In this document: piece by piece, positions 1 to 5,372 of the stretch
How the letters are laid out: every line of letters begins with the position of its first letter
Position numbering within the stretch: the first letter of the stretch is position 1
Source of the DNA: JAZNUH01 sp045592225
Lineage (GTDB): Bacteria; Bacillota; Clostridia; UMGS1883; UMGS1540
Direction of reading: 5' to 3'
Length of the DNA: 9,485 nt
Assembly (NCBI GenBank): GCA_045592225.1
Contig: JAZNUH010000049.1
Coordinates: 1-9,485, forward strand
Position numbers and translations under genes: made by a program
The notes under the pieces: model-generated
The model's input: only the letters and a program-made list of their open reading frames with translations
What the model was told of the DNA's origin: nothing
Database searches by the model: none

Positions 1-347
1 GGGGGTGTAAGGGTTTCGACGGGGATACTGAACCTGTGGAAGCGGGCGGCGGTGAGCACCGCCTTACAAAGCTCAATTTTTAAAATTAAACGCTAACGAT
101 AATTTAGCTTACGCTGCCTAATTAAGGTAGCCGTCTACAGCTTGACTACCGCGACTTGCTGCTAGGCGTCACATAGCGGTGAACGTGCGGCGGGTAAGCT
201 TTGCCTCGCCCATGAATTATGAAGCTACCGACGGTAAAAGTTTGTTTGTGGACTTTTACCCGGGGGAATCCTGACCACAAACTGCGCCCGGAGATGCTGC
301 GGCGGATGTGTTTTCGGACAGGGGTTCAACTCCCCTCACTTCCACCA
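1..347 (+). ncRNA. ssrA: tmRNA (transfer-messenger RNA), complete one-piece form
   Basis: Rescues stalled ribosomes: the alanine-charged tRNA-like ends enter the A site and the internal message adds a degradation tag. The first seven bases (GGGGGTG) pair with 337-343 (CACTTCC, two G-U pairs) to form the acceptor stem, followed by discriminator A344 and an encoded CCA at 345-347. The T arm is AGGGG-TTCAACT-CCCCT at 320-336, and the conserved TTTCGACGGGG block lies at 13-23. The tag reading frame is at 92-121. The length of 347 nt is normal for a one-piece tmRNA. The gene begins at the very first base of the window, so its promoter is not visible. The 3' end is duplicated downstream (see the repeats). 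The assignment is very secure. Confidence 0.97.
92..121 (+). other. tmRNA proteolysis tag reading frame (ANDNLAYAA)
   Basis: The resume codon is taken as GCT at 92-94 because TTAAAC-GCT-AAC-GAT lines up with the E. coli context TTAGTC-GCA-AAC-GAC. Reading on gives Ala-Asn-Asp-Asn-Leu-Ala-Tyr-Ala-Ala and then TAA at 119-121. The ending is AYAA rather than the more familiar ALAA. ClpXP-type proteases read the last residues of the tag, so the tyrosine is the notable point. The frame call is confident; the exact resume codon is inferred from alignment. Confidence 0.88.
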
Positions 348-352
348 AAAAA
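329..352 (+). repeat. Left copy of the ssrA 3'-end direct repeat (putative att core)
   Basis: Twenty-four bases, ACTCCCCTCACTTCCACCA plus five A's, covering the 3' half of the T stem, the acceptor strand and the CCA of ssrA. They recur without mismatch at 531-554. Tyrosine-recombinase elements commonly integrate at this end of ssrA and regenerate it, leaving such a direct repeat. The repeat is seen directly; the att role is inferred. Confidence 0.75.
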
Positions 353-388
353 AGAAGTACTACCGACAGGTAGTGCTTTCTTTTTTTT
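353..388 (+). terminator. Rho-independent terminator of ssrA
   Basis: Directly after the encoded CCA comes a run of A's and an 11-bp hairpin. 354-364 (GAAGTACTACC) pairs with 369-379 across the loop GACA, including G-U pairs, and is followed by eight T's at 381-388. It ends the tmRNA precursor. Confidence 0.9.
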
Positions 389-390
389 AT

Positions 391-530
391 TCTAGAGGGA
401 GTTGAACCCGAGAGGGCACGAGCCGTTAATAAAACGGTTGATAACCGTTTTTAGGCGAGTGGTACGAGGAGGGTACCGAAATGCGAAGCATTTGGGTCGA
501 CAAGCAGGGCAGATGCAAAGCATATGCATC
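391..530. other. Hairpin-rich non-coding segment between the two ssrA-end repeats
   Basis: No credible gene is seen here. 397-409 is an exact 13-nt reverse complement of the tmRNA T arm (322-334). Small hairpins follow in a row: AAAACGGTT-GAT-AACCGTTTT at 431-451 (9 bp, perfect); GGTAC/GTACC at 461-477; AAATGC-GAA-GCATTT at 479-493, whose core GCGAAGC is a very stable mini-hairpin; and GATGC/GCATC at 512-530. The order suggests a structured element, either a remnant of an integrated element or a repeat family associated with tRNA-like genes. Its function is unknown. Confidence 0.5.
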
Positions 531-554
531 ACTCCCCTCACTTCCACCAAAAAA
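531..554 (+). repeat. Right copy of the ssrA 3'-end direct repeat (att scar or tmRNA fragment)
   Basis: An exact 24-bp copy of 329-352, offset by 202 bp. The preceding bases (GCATC) do not continue the tmRNA sequence, so this is a detached 3' end and not a second functional tmRNA. It is followed at once by a terminator-like hairpin, just as the true ssrA end is. It most simply marks the edge of an inserted, now reduced, element. Confidence 0.75.
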
Positions 555-587
555 GGTGATTTTACTTTTAGTAAAATCACCTTTTCT
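551..587. terminator. Strong, probably bidirectional terminator hairpin
   Basis: A perfect 16-bp stem: 551-566 (AAAAGGTGATTTTACT) pairs with 570-585 across the loop TTT. It has T-rich sequence on the plus side (TTTTCTT). The A run at 550-554 gives a U-tract when read on the minus strand, where it would end the RHH gene that stops at 618. Confidence 0.8.
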
Positions 588-617
588 TAATCGAAATATC
601 CGCAATGGGGTTTCTGG

Positions 618-791
618 TTATTCCTCATTCTCACTAAAGAATTCTTCAATAATGCTTATTACAATATTATTAAAGCTTGTGTCATGTTTCTTTGCAAGAT
701 TGTTAATTTTTTCAGCCAGTTCATCTGTAATATACAGTGTTTTATATCCAGCCTTGACCTTCTTTTTTGTTTCTCTCGGTGTAAATGCCAT
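618..791 (-). CDS. Small ribbon-helix-helix (CopG/Arc-like) DNA-binding protein, 57 aa
   Basis: Probably a dimeric DNA-binding repressor. The N-terminus is basic (RETKKKVKAGYK, residues 6-17). A short beta strand follows (KTLYIT, 17-22), then helix A (DELAEKINNLAKKHDTS, 23-39) and helix B (FNNIVISIIEEFF, 40-52) with an acidic tail. This is the layout of RHH proteins, in which the strand enters the major groove. The start is placed at the ATG at 789-791: AAGG at 801-804 lies nine bases upstream of it, whereas the earlier in-frame ATG at 798-800 abuts the AAGG and has no usable spacing. It is divergent from the 78-aa gene, and the shared 120-bp region carries twin palindromes next to both promoters, which suggests autoregulation. 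The target and physiological role are unknown. The fold call is made from pattern alone. Confidence 0.72.
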   Translation of the reverse strand: MAFTPRETKKKVKAGYKTLYITDELAEKINNLAKKHDTSFNNIVISIIEEFFSENEE

Positions 792-813
792 ATCAATCAT
801 CCTTATATCATAT

Positions 814-842
814 ATTATACATATTATATGGTATAATTACAA
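814..842 (-). promoter_or_regulatory. Promoter of the RHH gene
   Basis: Read on the minus strand: TTGTAA (837-842), a 17-bp spacer, then TATAAT (814-819). The predicted start of transcription is near 807, giving a leader of about 16 nt with AAGG. The spacer contains the palindrome at 823-837. Confidence 0.72.
823..837. promoter_or_regulatory. Palindrome copy 1, candidate RHH operator
   Basis: ATTATA-TGG-TATAAT is a perfect 6-bp inverted repeat around a 3-bp centre, lying in the spacer of the minus-strand promoter. Bases 824-837 recur exactly at 882-895. Binding here would block the RHH gene's own promoter. The operator role is inferred from position and symmetry, and AT-rich promoter sequence can look palindromic by chance. 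Confidence 0.5.
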
Positions 843-866
843 TTTATAATATATCAGAAATATCTA

Positions 867-895
867 TTGTAAAATTACATTTTATATGGTATAAT
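867..895 (+). promoter_or_regulatory. Promoter of the 78-aa gene
   Basis: TTGTAA (867-872), a 17-bp spacer and TATAAT (890-895) on the plus strand. Both hexamers and the spacer length are identical to those of the divergent promoter. The expected start is near 901-902, leaving a leader of about 14 nt that is little more than the AAGGAAG ribosome binding site at 902-908. Confidence 0.75.
881..895. promoter_or_regulatory. Palindrome copy 2, candidate RHH operator
   Basis: TTTATA-TGG-TATAAT is the second copy of the element at 823-837; 14 of its bases are identical. It covers the -10 box of the plus-strand promoter. The two copies are centred 58 bp apart. Confidence 0.5.
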
Positions 896-915
896 GATGT
901 CAAGGAAGTGGTAAA

Positions 916-1152
916 ATGGATATAAAACTCAATATATTTTCAGGTGCTGTGTCAGATGCAATAAACTCTGCCATACAATATCTTCATATTGATACCAATG
1001 ACGTAATAAACTCCGTCGCCCTTACTGCATTAAACGAAATACAGCAGGTTATTCAAAACCCAGAGATTGAAGATGACTTTGAAGTGGTGGAAGAGATTGT
1101 CTGTATCTTTGAAAAATATAATATAAATGCAGGGTGGCGGCACGATTTTTAA
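916..1152 (+). CDS. Small acidic protein of unknown function, 78 aa
   Basis: I do not recognise the family with confidence. The protein is acidic and looks largely helical: a predicted helical stretch at about residues 10-47, an acidic patch (PEIEDDFEVVEE, 49-60), and a C-terminus ending KYNINAGWRHDF. There is no signal peptide or membrane segment and only one cysteine. Support for a real gene is good. It has a well-formed promoter (867-895), a leader with AAGGAAG seven bases before the ATG, and a terminator at 1194-1228. It shares a control region with the divergent RHH gene, so the two probably form one regulatory unit. A role such as toxin, antitoxin or cargo of an integrated element cannot be told from sequence alone. 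Confidence 0.75.
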   Translation: MDIKLNIFSGAVSDAINSAIQYLHIDTNDVINSVALTALNEIQQVIQNPEIEDDFEVVEEIVCIFEKYNINAGWRHDF

Positions 1153-1193
1153 CCACAAAATCCTGTTAGAGACAGAACCGGAGACCTCAACTG

Positions 1194-1228
1194 AAAAAAG
1201 GCTGCAGCGACGCTGCAGCCTTTTCTTT
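1194..1228. terminator. Bidirectional terminator between converging genes
   Basis: The hairpin GGCTGCAGC-GAC-GCTGCAGCC (1200-1220) is extended by A-T pairs on both sides. It is flanked by six A's on the left and TTTTCTTTTC on the right, so it works for both the 78-aa gene (plus) and the GH109-like gene (minus, stop at 1240). Confidence 0.9.
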
Positions 1229-1239
1229 TCTCATATTTT

Positions 1240-2436
1240 TTAATAAAGAACCCATTTACCGTTAGTAAAGTCCGGAATTTCAACAGGCATACTTCCAAGC
1301 TGAATAGATCTTTCGGAAAGGGGAGTAATTGCCATCCATGATGCCATATCGTAAACATCTATAGGCATGGGCTTGTTTTCCTTAAGTGCATCAAAGAATG
1401 CGCTGATTGTAAGCCAGTCAAGTCCGCCGTGGCCTTCTCTTACGCCCTCTTCCTGATACTTTTTCCATACGGGATGATCGTACATTTCCATATACTTTTC
1501 TTCATTGCCCTTATTTTCCTTGTACCATTCATCCTCTTTTTCATCCTCAAAATCAGCATCGCGCATAATTGTCTGTGTATCTTCACAGTAGAATGCATCT
1601 GTTCCGTGGATGGTAAGACCTCTTGAATAATATCTCGGCAGTGTTGTGCCCAGTGTAAGCTTAATTGTTTCGCCATGTGCGCACTTAATAACTGTTGTTA
1701 TGATATCTCCCTGAGTAAAGTTTGTGTTCATAAGCTCTTCATCATCTGCGTGATGCTTCTTTACATAGTCATGCAGACCTACAGATCTTGATGCGGTAGA
1801 TGTAAGAGAAACCATTCTGTTACCGCGGTTAATGTTAAGCCACTGCGCAATGGGGCCCAGCTCGTGTGTGGGGTAATTATCGCAGTTTCTGTTCATGTAG
1901 TTACGCATTCTGTAATGCTTGTCTACCTTGCCGTTTACAATCTGTATACGGCGGTCGTGGTAGTATGCACCGTCACAATGTGCAATTTCACCAAAGAAGC
2001 CCTGCTTTACAAGATTTAAAAGCATCATTTCACGTCTGCCGTAGCAGCAGTTTTCGAGCATCATAATAGGTGTTTTTGTTTCTTCATATGTTTTTACAAG
2101 CTCCCAGCACTGGTCGATTGAATATGCACCTGCAATTTCAACACCAACGGGTTTGCCTGCCTTCATAGCTTCAATAGCTGCGGGAATATGTATTTCCCAT
2201 GCAGCAAAAATCATAACTACATCAACATCCTCGCAAGCGATAAGCTTGTGATAATCATCTGTTGTAAATGAGGGCAGTTCAATGTTCTGCTCCTTCATAT
2301 AATCTGTAGCTCTTTCAATTCTTTCAGGGTAAATATCGCACAGTGCTGTAACCTTTACATTTTCAACATCACATACATGCTTTAAAAGATTAAATCCGCG
2401 TATTCCAAGACCAAATATGCCTACTTTAATTTCCAT
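1240..2436 (-). CDS. Gfo/Idh/MocA-family protein, GH109-like NAD-dependent glycosidase, 398 aa
   Basis: Probably a cytoplasmic glycoside hydrolase using tightly bound NAD in a transient oxidation/elimination mechanism, as in GH109 alpha-N-acetylgalactosaminidases. An oxidoreductase role remains possible. The Rossmann NAD site is G9-L-G11-I-R-G14, and VGVEIAGA at about 97-104 sits where EKP lies in relatives. GH109-like signatures are LENCCYGRREMM (127-138), GFFGE (146-150), AYYHDRR (157-163), NYPTHELGP (187-195) and GHGGLDW (335-341). Y188 and H191 match the conserved YPTH motif, and Y158 or Y159 may be a further active-site tyrosine. There is no signal peptide, unlike many secreted GH109 enzymes, so the substrate would be imported sugar. 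GAGAGG lies six bases before the ATG. The exact substrate is uncertain. Confidence 0.85.
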   Translation of the reverse strand: MEIKVGIFGLGIRGFNLLKHVCDVENVKVTALCDIYPERIERATDYMKEQNIELPSFTTDDYHKLIACEDVDVVMIFAAWEIHIPAAIEAMKAGKPVGVEIAGAYSIDQCWELVKTYEETKTPIMMLENCCYGRREMMLLNLVKQGFFGEIAHCDGAYYHDRRIQIVNGKVDKHYRMRNYMNRNCDNYPTHELGPIAQWLNINRGNRMVSLTSTASRSVGLHDYVKKHHADDEELMNTNFTQGDIITTVIKCAHGETIKLTLGTTLPRYYSRGLTIHGTDAFYCEDTQTIMRDADFEDEKEDEWYKENKGNEEKYMEMYDHPVWKKYQEEGVREGHGGLDWLTISAFFDALKENKPMPIDVYDMASWMAITPLSERSIQLGSMPVEIPDFTNGKWVLY

Positions 2437-2469
2437 AATATGCCTCTCGCTTTCTTTTCGGTTTTAAAT

Positions 2470-2498
2470 ATTATACTTCCCTTTTTTTCGTATGTCAA
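2470..2498 (-). promoter_or_regulatory. Consensus sigma-A promoter of the GH109-like gene
   Basis: On the minus strand: TTGACA (2493-2498), a 17-bp spacer and TATAAT (2470-2475), a perfect match to consensus. The predicted start is near 2463, about 27 nt before the ATG. The -35 box lies only about 20 bp after the niaR stop, and no hairpin terminator is visible there. Read-through from the nad operon is therefore possible. Confidence 0.88.
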
Positions 2499-2518
2499 TC
2501 TTTATTTTAAATATTTTA

Positions 2519-3058
2519 TTATCTGTCTATCTCCTCCGGCTCATGCTCCCGAAGGGATGCAAGAAAACCTCTTTCCCATAGCTTGTCCTCAATGGCACGC
2601 AGAGTTTTAAAGCTGTCTGCAGTTACTGTGTGATAGTGATAACCCGAGGTTACATTTTTAAGCAGACTTGATTTTCCGCTTGTAATATCTTCTATAAAAT
2701 TGTCCACATCTGCACGGGTGCGGATGTTCATTTTTGCCCGTACCTTATCATAAAACTTATGGTATACAAAAACATCTTCAACCGCGCCGCCCATATCTAC
2801 TATAAGGCTCAGCTCGTCCTTTACCTCATCATCCGAGTGGATTACCTTAAAAACCCTTTCAGGGCGTGCCTTTTTCTTAAGAGCATACCCCCTTGCAAGC
2901 GACTCAATTTCTGCCCCCTCTGCACGAAGCTGGGCAATATCCTTAACTATTATCTGTCTGCTTACACCAAACTGCTCTGCAAGGCTGCCCGCCGAAACAG
3001 GTGCCGACTCTTCGGAAAGACGTTTCATTATACCCTGTCTTCTCATTTCAACCTTCAT
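2519..3058 (-). CDS. niaR: NiaR, niacin-responsive transcriptional repressor of NAD genes, 179 aa
   Basis: Represses NAD synthesis and niacin uptake genes when nicotinic acid is present. Residues 5-60 form a winged helix-turn-helix of the HTH_11 type (SAGSLAEQFGVSRQIIVKDI, 22-41). Residues from about 70 to 170 form a 3H domain. The metal-binding set expected from the Thermotoga homologue is visible as H74, E82, H141 and H143, the last two in GYHYH. The full length is typical. It is the last gene of nadB-nadC-niaR, 12 bp after the nadC stop, with GGAGG five bases before its ATG. It is therefore co-transcribed with its presumed targets and probably autoregulated through the nadB promoter. Confidence 0.93.
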   Translation of the reverse strand: MKVEMRRQGIMKRLSEESAPVSAGSLAEQFGVSRQIIVKDIAQLRAEGAEIESLARGYALKKKARPERVFKVIHSDDEVKDELSLIVDMGGAVEDVFVYHKFYDKVRAKMNIRTRADVDNFIEDITSGKSSLLKNVTSGYHYHTVTADSFKTLRAIEDKLWERGFLASLREHEPEEIDR

Positions 3059-3070
3059 AGCTACCTCCGA

Positions 3071-3925
3071 TTAAATGGCATGCAGATTTTTAAGAGAAAG
3101 GTCTAAAATAGGTGAGGAATGTGTAAGTGCACCGCTGGATATAAAGTCTACACCAAGGTCTGTAAGTGCGGCAATGTTTTCCTTTGTCACATTACCCGAA
3201 ACCTCTACCTCTGCTCTGCCTGCGATAAATTCCATTGCCTCTTTTATCTGGTCATGGCTCATATTGTCAAGCATAATGATATGTGCACCTGCTTGTACCG
3301 CTTCTCGCACCATATCCATATTTTCCACTTCTACTTCTATTTTGCGTACAAACGGTGCATAAGCCTTTGCCATTTCAATGGCTTTTTTAACACTTCCTGC
3401 CGCACCTATGTGATTGTCTTTAAGCAGAACACCGTCGGACAAATTGTATCTGTGGTTTGAACCGCCGCCCACTCTTACCGCATACTTTTCAAAAATACGG
3501 TTGTTGGGTGTTGTTTTTCTAGTGTCAAGAAGGGTGGTTTTTGTTCCCTTTAAAAGGCTTGCAACCTTGCGTGTGTAGGTTGCAACACCGCTCATTCTCT
3601 GCAGATAGTTAAGTGCTGTACGCTCGCCCGACAATAAAACTCTTATGTCGCCTTTTATCTTTGCAATAAGCTGACCCTTTTTAATATCATCACCGTCGTT
3701 TGCATAGCAAATAACCTCGGTTTTATCGTCAATAAGTGTAAACACTCTTTCGAAAACCTGCATACCGCACAAAACGCCGTCTTCTTTACAGATAAGGTCA
3801 ACCTCACCCGCCTGTGCACAGGGCATAACGCTGTTTGTGGATACGTCCTCGCTTGTTATATCTTCATCAAGTGCCGAAAGTATTAAGGGATCAACTTTAA
3901 GTTTAAGTGTTGCATTATCAAACAT
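3071..3925 (-). CDS. nadC: Nicotinate-nucleotide pyrophosphorylase (quinolinate phosphoribosyltransferase), 284 aa
   Basis: Converts quinolinate and PRPP to nicotinate mononucleotide, CO2 and pyrophosphate, the last step of the de novo branch; cytoplasmic. An N-terminal open-faced domain precedes an alpha/beta barrel. Active-site motifs are all present: GERTALN (100-106, R102), LDTRKTTP (133-140, R136 and K137), GGGSNHRYNL (153-162, H158 and R159), LLKDNH (167-172, K169), KIEVEVEN (195-202), LDN (219-221, D220) and VSGN (242-245). The length is standard. The start codon overlaps the nadB end by 8 bp (ATGTTTGA), which indicates translational coupling. AGGAG lies seven bases upstream, inside the nadB coding sequence. 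No defects are seen. Confidence 0.96.
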   Translation of the reverse strand: MFDNATLKLKVDPLILSALDEDITSEDVSTNSVMPCAQAGEVDLICKEDGVLCGMQVFERVFTLIDDKTEVICYANDGDDIKKGQLIAKIKGDIRVLLSGERTALNYLQRMSGVATYTRKVASLLKGTKTTLLDTRKTTPNNRIFEKYAVRVGGGSNHRYNLSDGVLLKDNHIGAAGSVKKAIEMAKAYAPFVRKIEVEVENMDMVREAVQAGAHIIMLDNMSHDQIKEAMEFIAGRAEVEVSGNVTKENIAALTDLGVDFISSGALTHSSPILDLSLKNLHAI

Positions 3926-5216
3926 TTTTATTCTCCTCGCTTTGCTTTTTAAATTCTTTTATGGTATCAAGTACCGACTGCCTGTATTCTTTTCTTATTT
4001 TGTCCATATCGCTGTACCGGGACAGGTCAACAGGTGGTAATTCTCCCACAGTTTTCGGGTTTTGCGCCATCTCTTTTGCCGCACGCTTTGCAAATACTAA
4101 GCTTTCAAGCAATGAATTACTTGCAAGTCGGTTTTTGCCGTGTACACCGTTGCAGGCAGTTTCGCCCACTGCGTAAAGGCGCTCCATTGAAGTTTTGCTG
4201 TTTATATCAACCTTTATTCCGCCCATAAAATAGTGCTGGGCAGGTACTACGGGGATACACTCTTCATTTACATTATAGTTCATATCCCTGCAATGCTGCA
4301 CAATGTTGGGGAAATGCCCGTGCAGCTCTTCTTCGGGGATTGTGCGCAAATCCTCCCACACAAAGTCGGTGCCGTCCTTTTCCATCTGCTCGTGTATTGC
4401 CTCGGTAAGCAAATCTCTGGGTAGCAGCTCGTTTACAAACCTATTCATATTTTTATCATAAAGCTTTGCGCCCTCACCTCTTACCGATTCGGAAATAAGA
4501 AAGCTTCTGTCATCCGGCTCATCTGAATAAAGGGTGGTGGGGTGAATTTGTATGTAGTCAATGTTTTTAAGCTCAACGCCGTGCTTTATGGCTATTGCCA
4601 CCGCATCACCTGTTAGGTGGCGGAAGTTTGTGGAGTGTCTGTAAAGTCCGCCTATGCCGCCTGCGGCAAGCACAGTGTACTCTGCCGACAATGCTTTGAT
4701 TTCACCGTCCGGCATTTGTATAACTGCACCCACACACTCGCCGTTATCTTCAATTATATCCACCAAAGTGGTGTATTCCAAAAGGGTTATGTTAGCTCTT
4801 TTTTTAGCCTCGGCAAGCAGCTTGCTTGTAATTTCCTTGCCTGTTATATCGTGGTGAAAAAGTATTCTGCTGTCCGAATGGGCACCCTCTCTTGTATAGT
4901 TGAAATTACCCTTTTCATCCCGCGAAAAATCCACTCCGTATCCAACAAGGTCGTTAATTACCTCTCTTGAAGAATTAATCATAACCGAAACACTCTCGCG
5001 GTCATTTTCATAATGACCTGCGCGAAGTGTATCTTCAAAAAAGGAATCATAATCGTTTTCATCCTTCAGCACACATATACCGCCCTGCGCAAGAAAGGAA
5101 TCGCTGCTTTCAAGGTCGGATTTTGTTATTACCGTTATCCTTTTATCTTCGGGCAGGTGCAGTGCACAGTAAAGACCCGAACATCCGCTGCCTACAATAA
5201 GTATATCTGTATTCAT
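3918..5216 (-). CDS. nadB: L-aspartate oxidase, short form, 432 aa
   Basis: An FAD enzyme that oxidises L-aspartate to iminoaspartate, the unstable substrate of NadA; oxygen or fumarate can act as acceptor. The FAD-binding site GSGCSG is at 9-14 and the AQGGI motif at 43-47. Catalytic residues matching those of the E. coli enzyme are E110 (REGAHS), H225 (QIHPT), R267 (LLPRDLL), H328 (PAQHYFMGGI) and R363 (KNRLASNSLLES). The protein is about 100 residues shorter than E. coli NadB. Only about 50 residues follow the flavin domain, so most of the C-terminal helical domain is absent. The end is clean, overlapping nadC, so this looks like a natural short form and not a frameshift. GGAGG lies four bases before the ATG. 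It is the first gene of the operon. Confidence 0.95.
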   Translation of the reverse strand: MNTDILIVGSGCSGLYCALHLPEDKRITVITKSDLESSDSFLAQGGICVLKDENDYDSFFEDTLRAGHYENDRESVSVMINSSREVINDLVGYGVDFSRDEKGNFNYTREGAHSDSRILFHHDITGKEITSKLLAEAKKRANITLLEYTTLVDIIEDNGECVGAVIQMPDGEIKALSAEYTVLAAGGIGGLYRHSTNFRHLTGDAVAIAIKHGVELKNIDYIQIHPTTLYSDEPDDRSFLISESVRGEGAKLYDKNMNRFVNELLPRDLLTEAIHEQMEKDGTDFVWEDLRTIPEEELHGHFPNIVQHCRDMNYNVNEECIPVVPAQHYFMGGIKVDINSKTSMERLYAVGETACNGVHGKNRLASNSLLESLVFAKRAAKEMAQNPKTVGELPPVDLSRYSDMDKIRKEYRQSVLDTIKEFKKQSEENKNV

Positions 5217-5258
5217 ACTGCCTCCGTATAATTGCGGTTTTTAGATTTTGTGACCACT

Positions 5259-5287
5259 ATATTAACACAAAAGTTTACACATTGCAA
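5259..5287 (-). promoter_or_regulatory. Promoter of the nadB-nadC-niaR operon
   Basis: Minus strand: TTGCAA (5282-5287), a 17-bp spacer and TAATAT (5259-5264). The spacer begins exactly with the left arm of the long inverted repeat (5265-5279), so a protein bound there would occlude RNA polymerase. The hexamers are less than perfect; TATAGT, two bases further downstream, is an alternative -10. Confidence 0.65.
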
Positions 5288-5308
5288 GACATATGTAAAC
5301 TTTTGTGT
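5265..5308. promoter_or_regulatory. Long inverted repeat in the nadB/nadA control region, candidate NiaR operator
   Basis: ACACAAAAGTTTACA (5265-5279) and TGTAAACTTTTGTGT (5294-5308) are perfect 15-bp inverted copies separated by 14 bp. The left arm fills the nadB promoter spacer. The right arm ends eight bases upstream of the nadA -35 box. This is the only long dyad in the divergent region, and a NiaR gene is encoded in the same operon, so it is the obvious NiaR site or pair of sites. The symmetry is seen directly; the NiaR identity is inferred. Confidence 0.78.
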
Positions 5309-5316
5309 AAAATTTA

Positions 5317-5345
5317 TTGACTTTTTGTCGAAAATCTATTATACT
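5317..5345 (+). promoter_or_regulatory. Promoter of nadA
   Basis: TTGACT (5317-5322), a 17-bp spacer and TATACT (5340-5345). The predicted start is near 5352, leaving a leader of about 21 nt that carries AAGGAG at 5360-5365. Confidence 0.82.
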
Positions 5346-5372
5346 GTCCATATCAAATCAAGGAGACTTATT

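Noticed and set aside
531..549. A second tRNA or tmRNA gene ending at the CCA at 549
   Set aside because: No acceptor-stem partner, T-stem 5' strand or TTC loop precedes it. Only the terminal 19 bases of ssrA are present.
402..849. Small plus-strand ORFs across the ssrA-end repeat and the RHH gene
   Set aside because: They cross terminator hairpins and a repeat, lack ribosome binding sites, and one overlaps the better-supported minus-strand RHH gene.
2499..2520. Terminator after niaR
   Set aside because: Only AT-rich sequence with the short palindrome AAATATTT is present; no GC stem with a T-tract on the minus strand.
5232..5372. Upstream extension of the nadA open frame to an ATG at 5232
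   Set aside because: It would translate through the inverted repeat and the nadA promoter, has no ribosome binding site, and adds residues unlike any NadA N-terminus. ATG 5373 has AAGGAG and gives the normal length.
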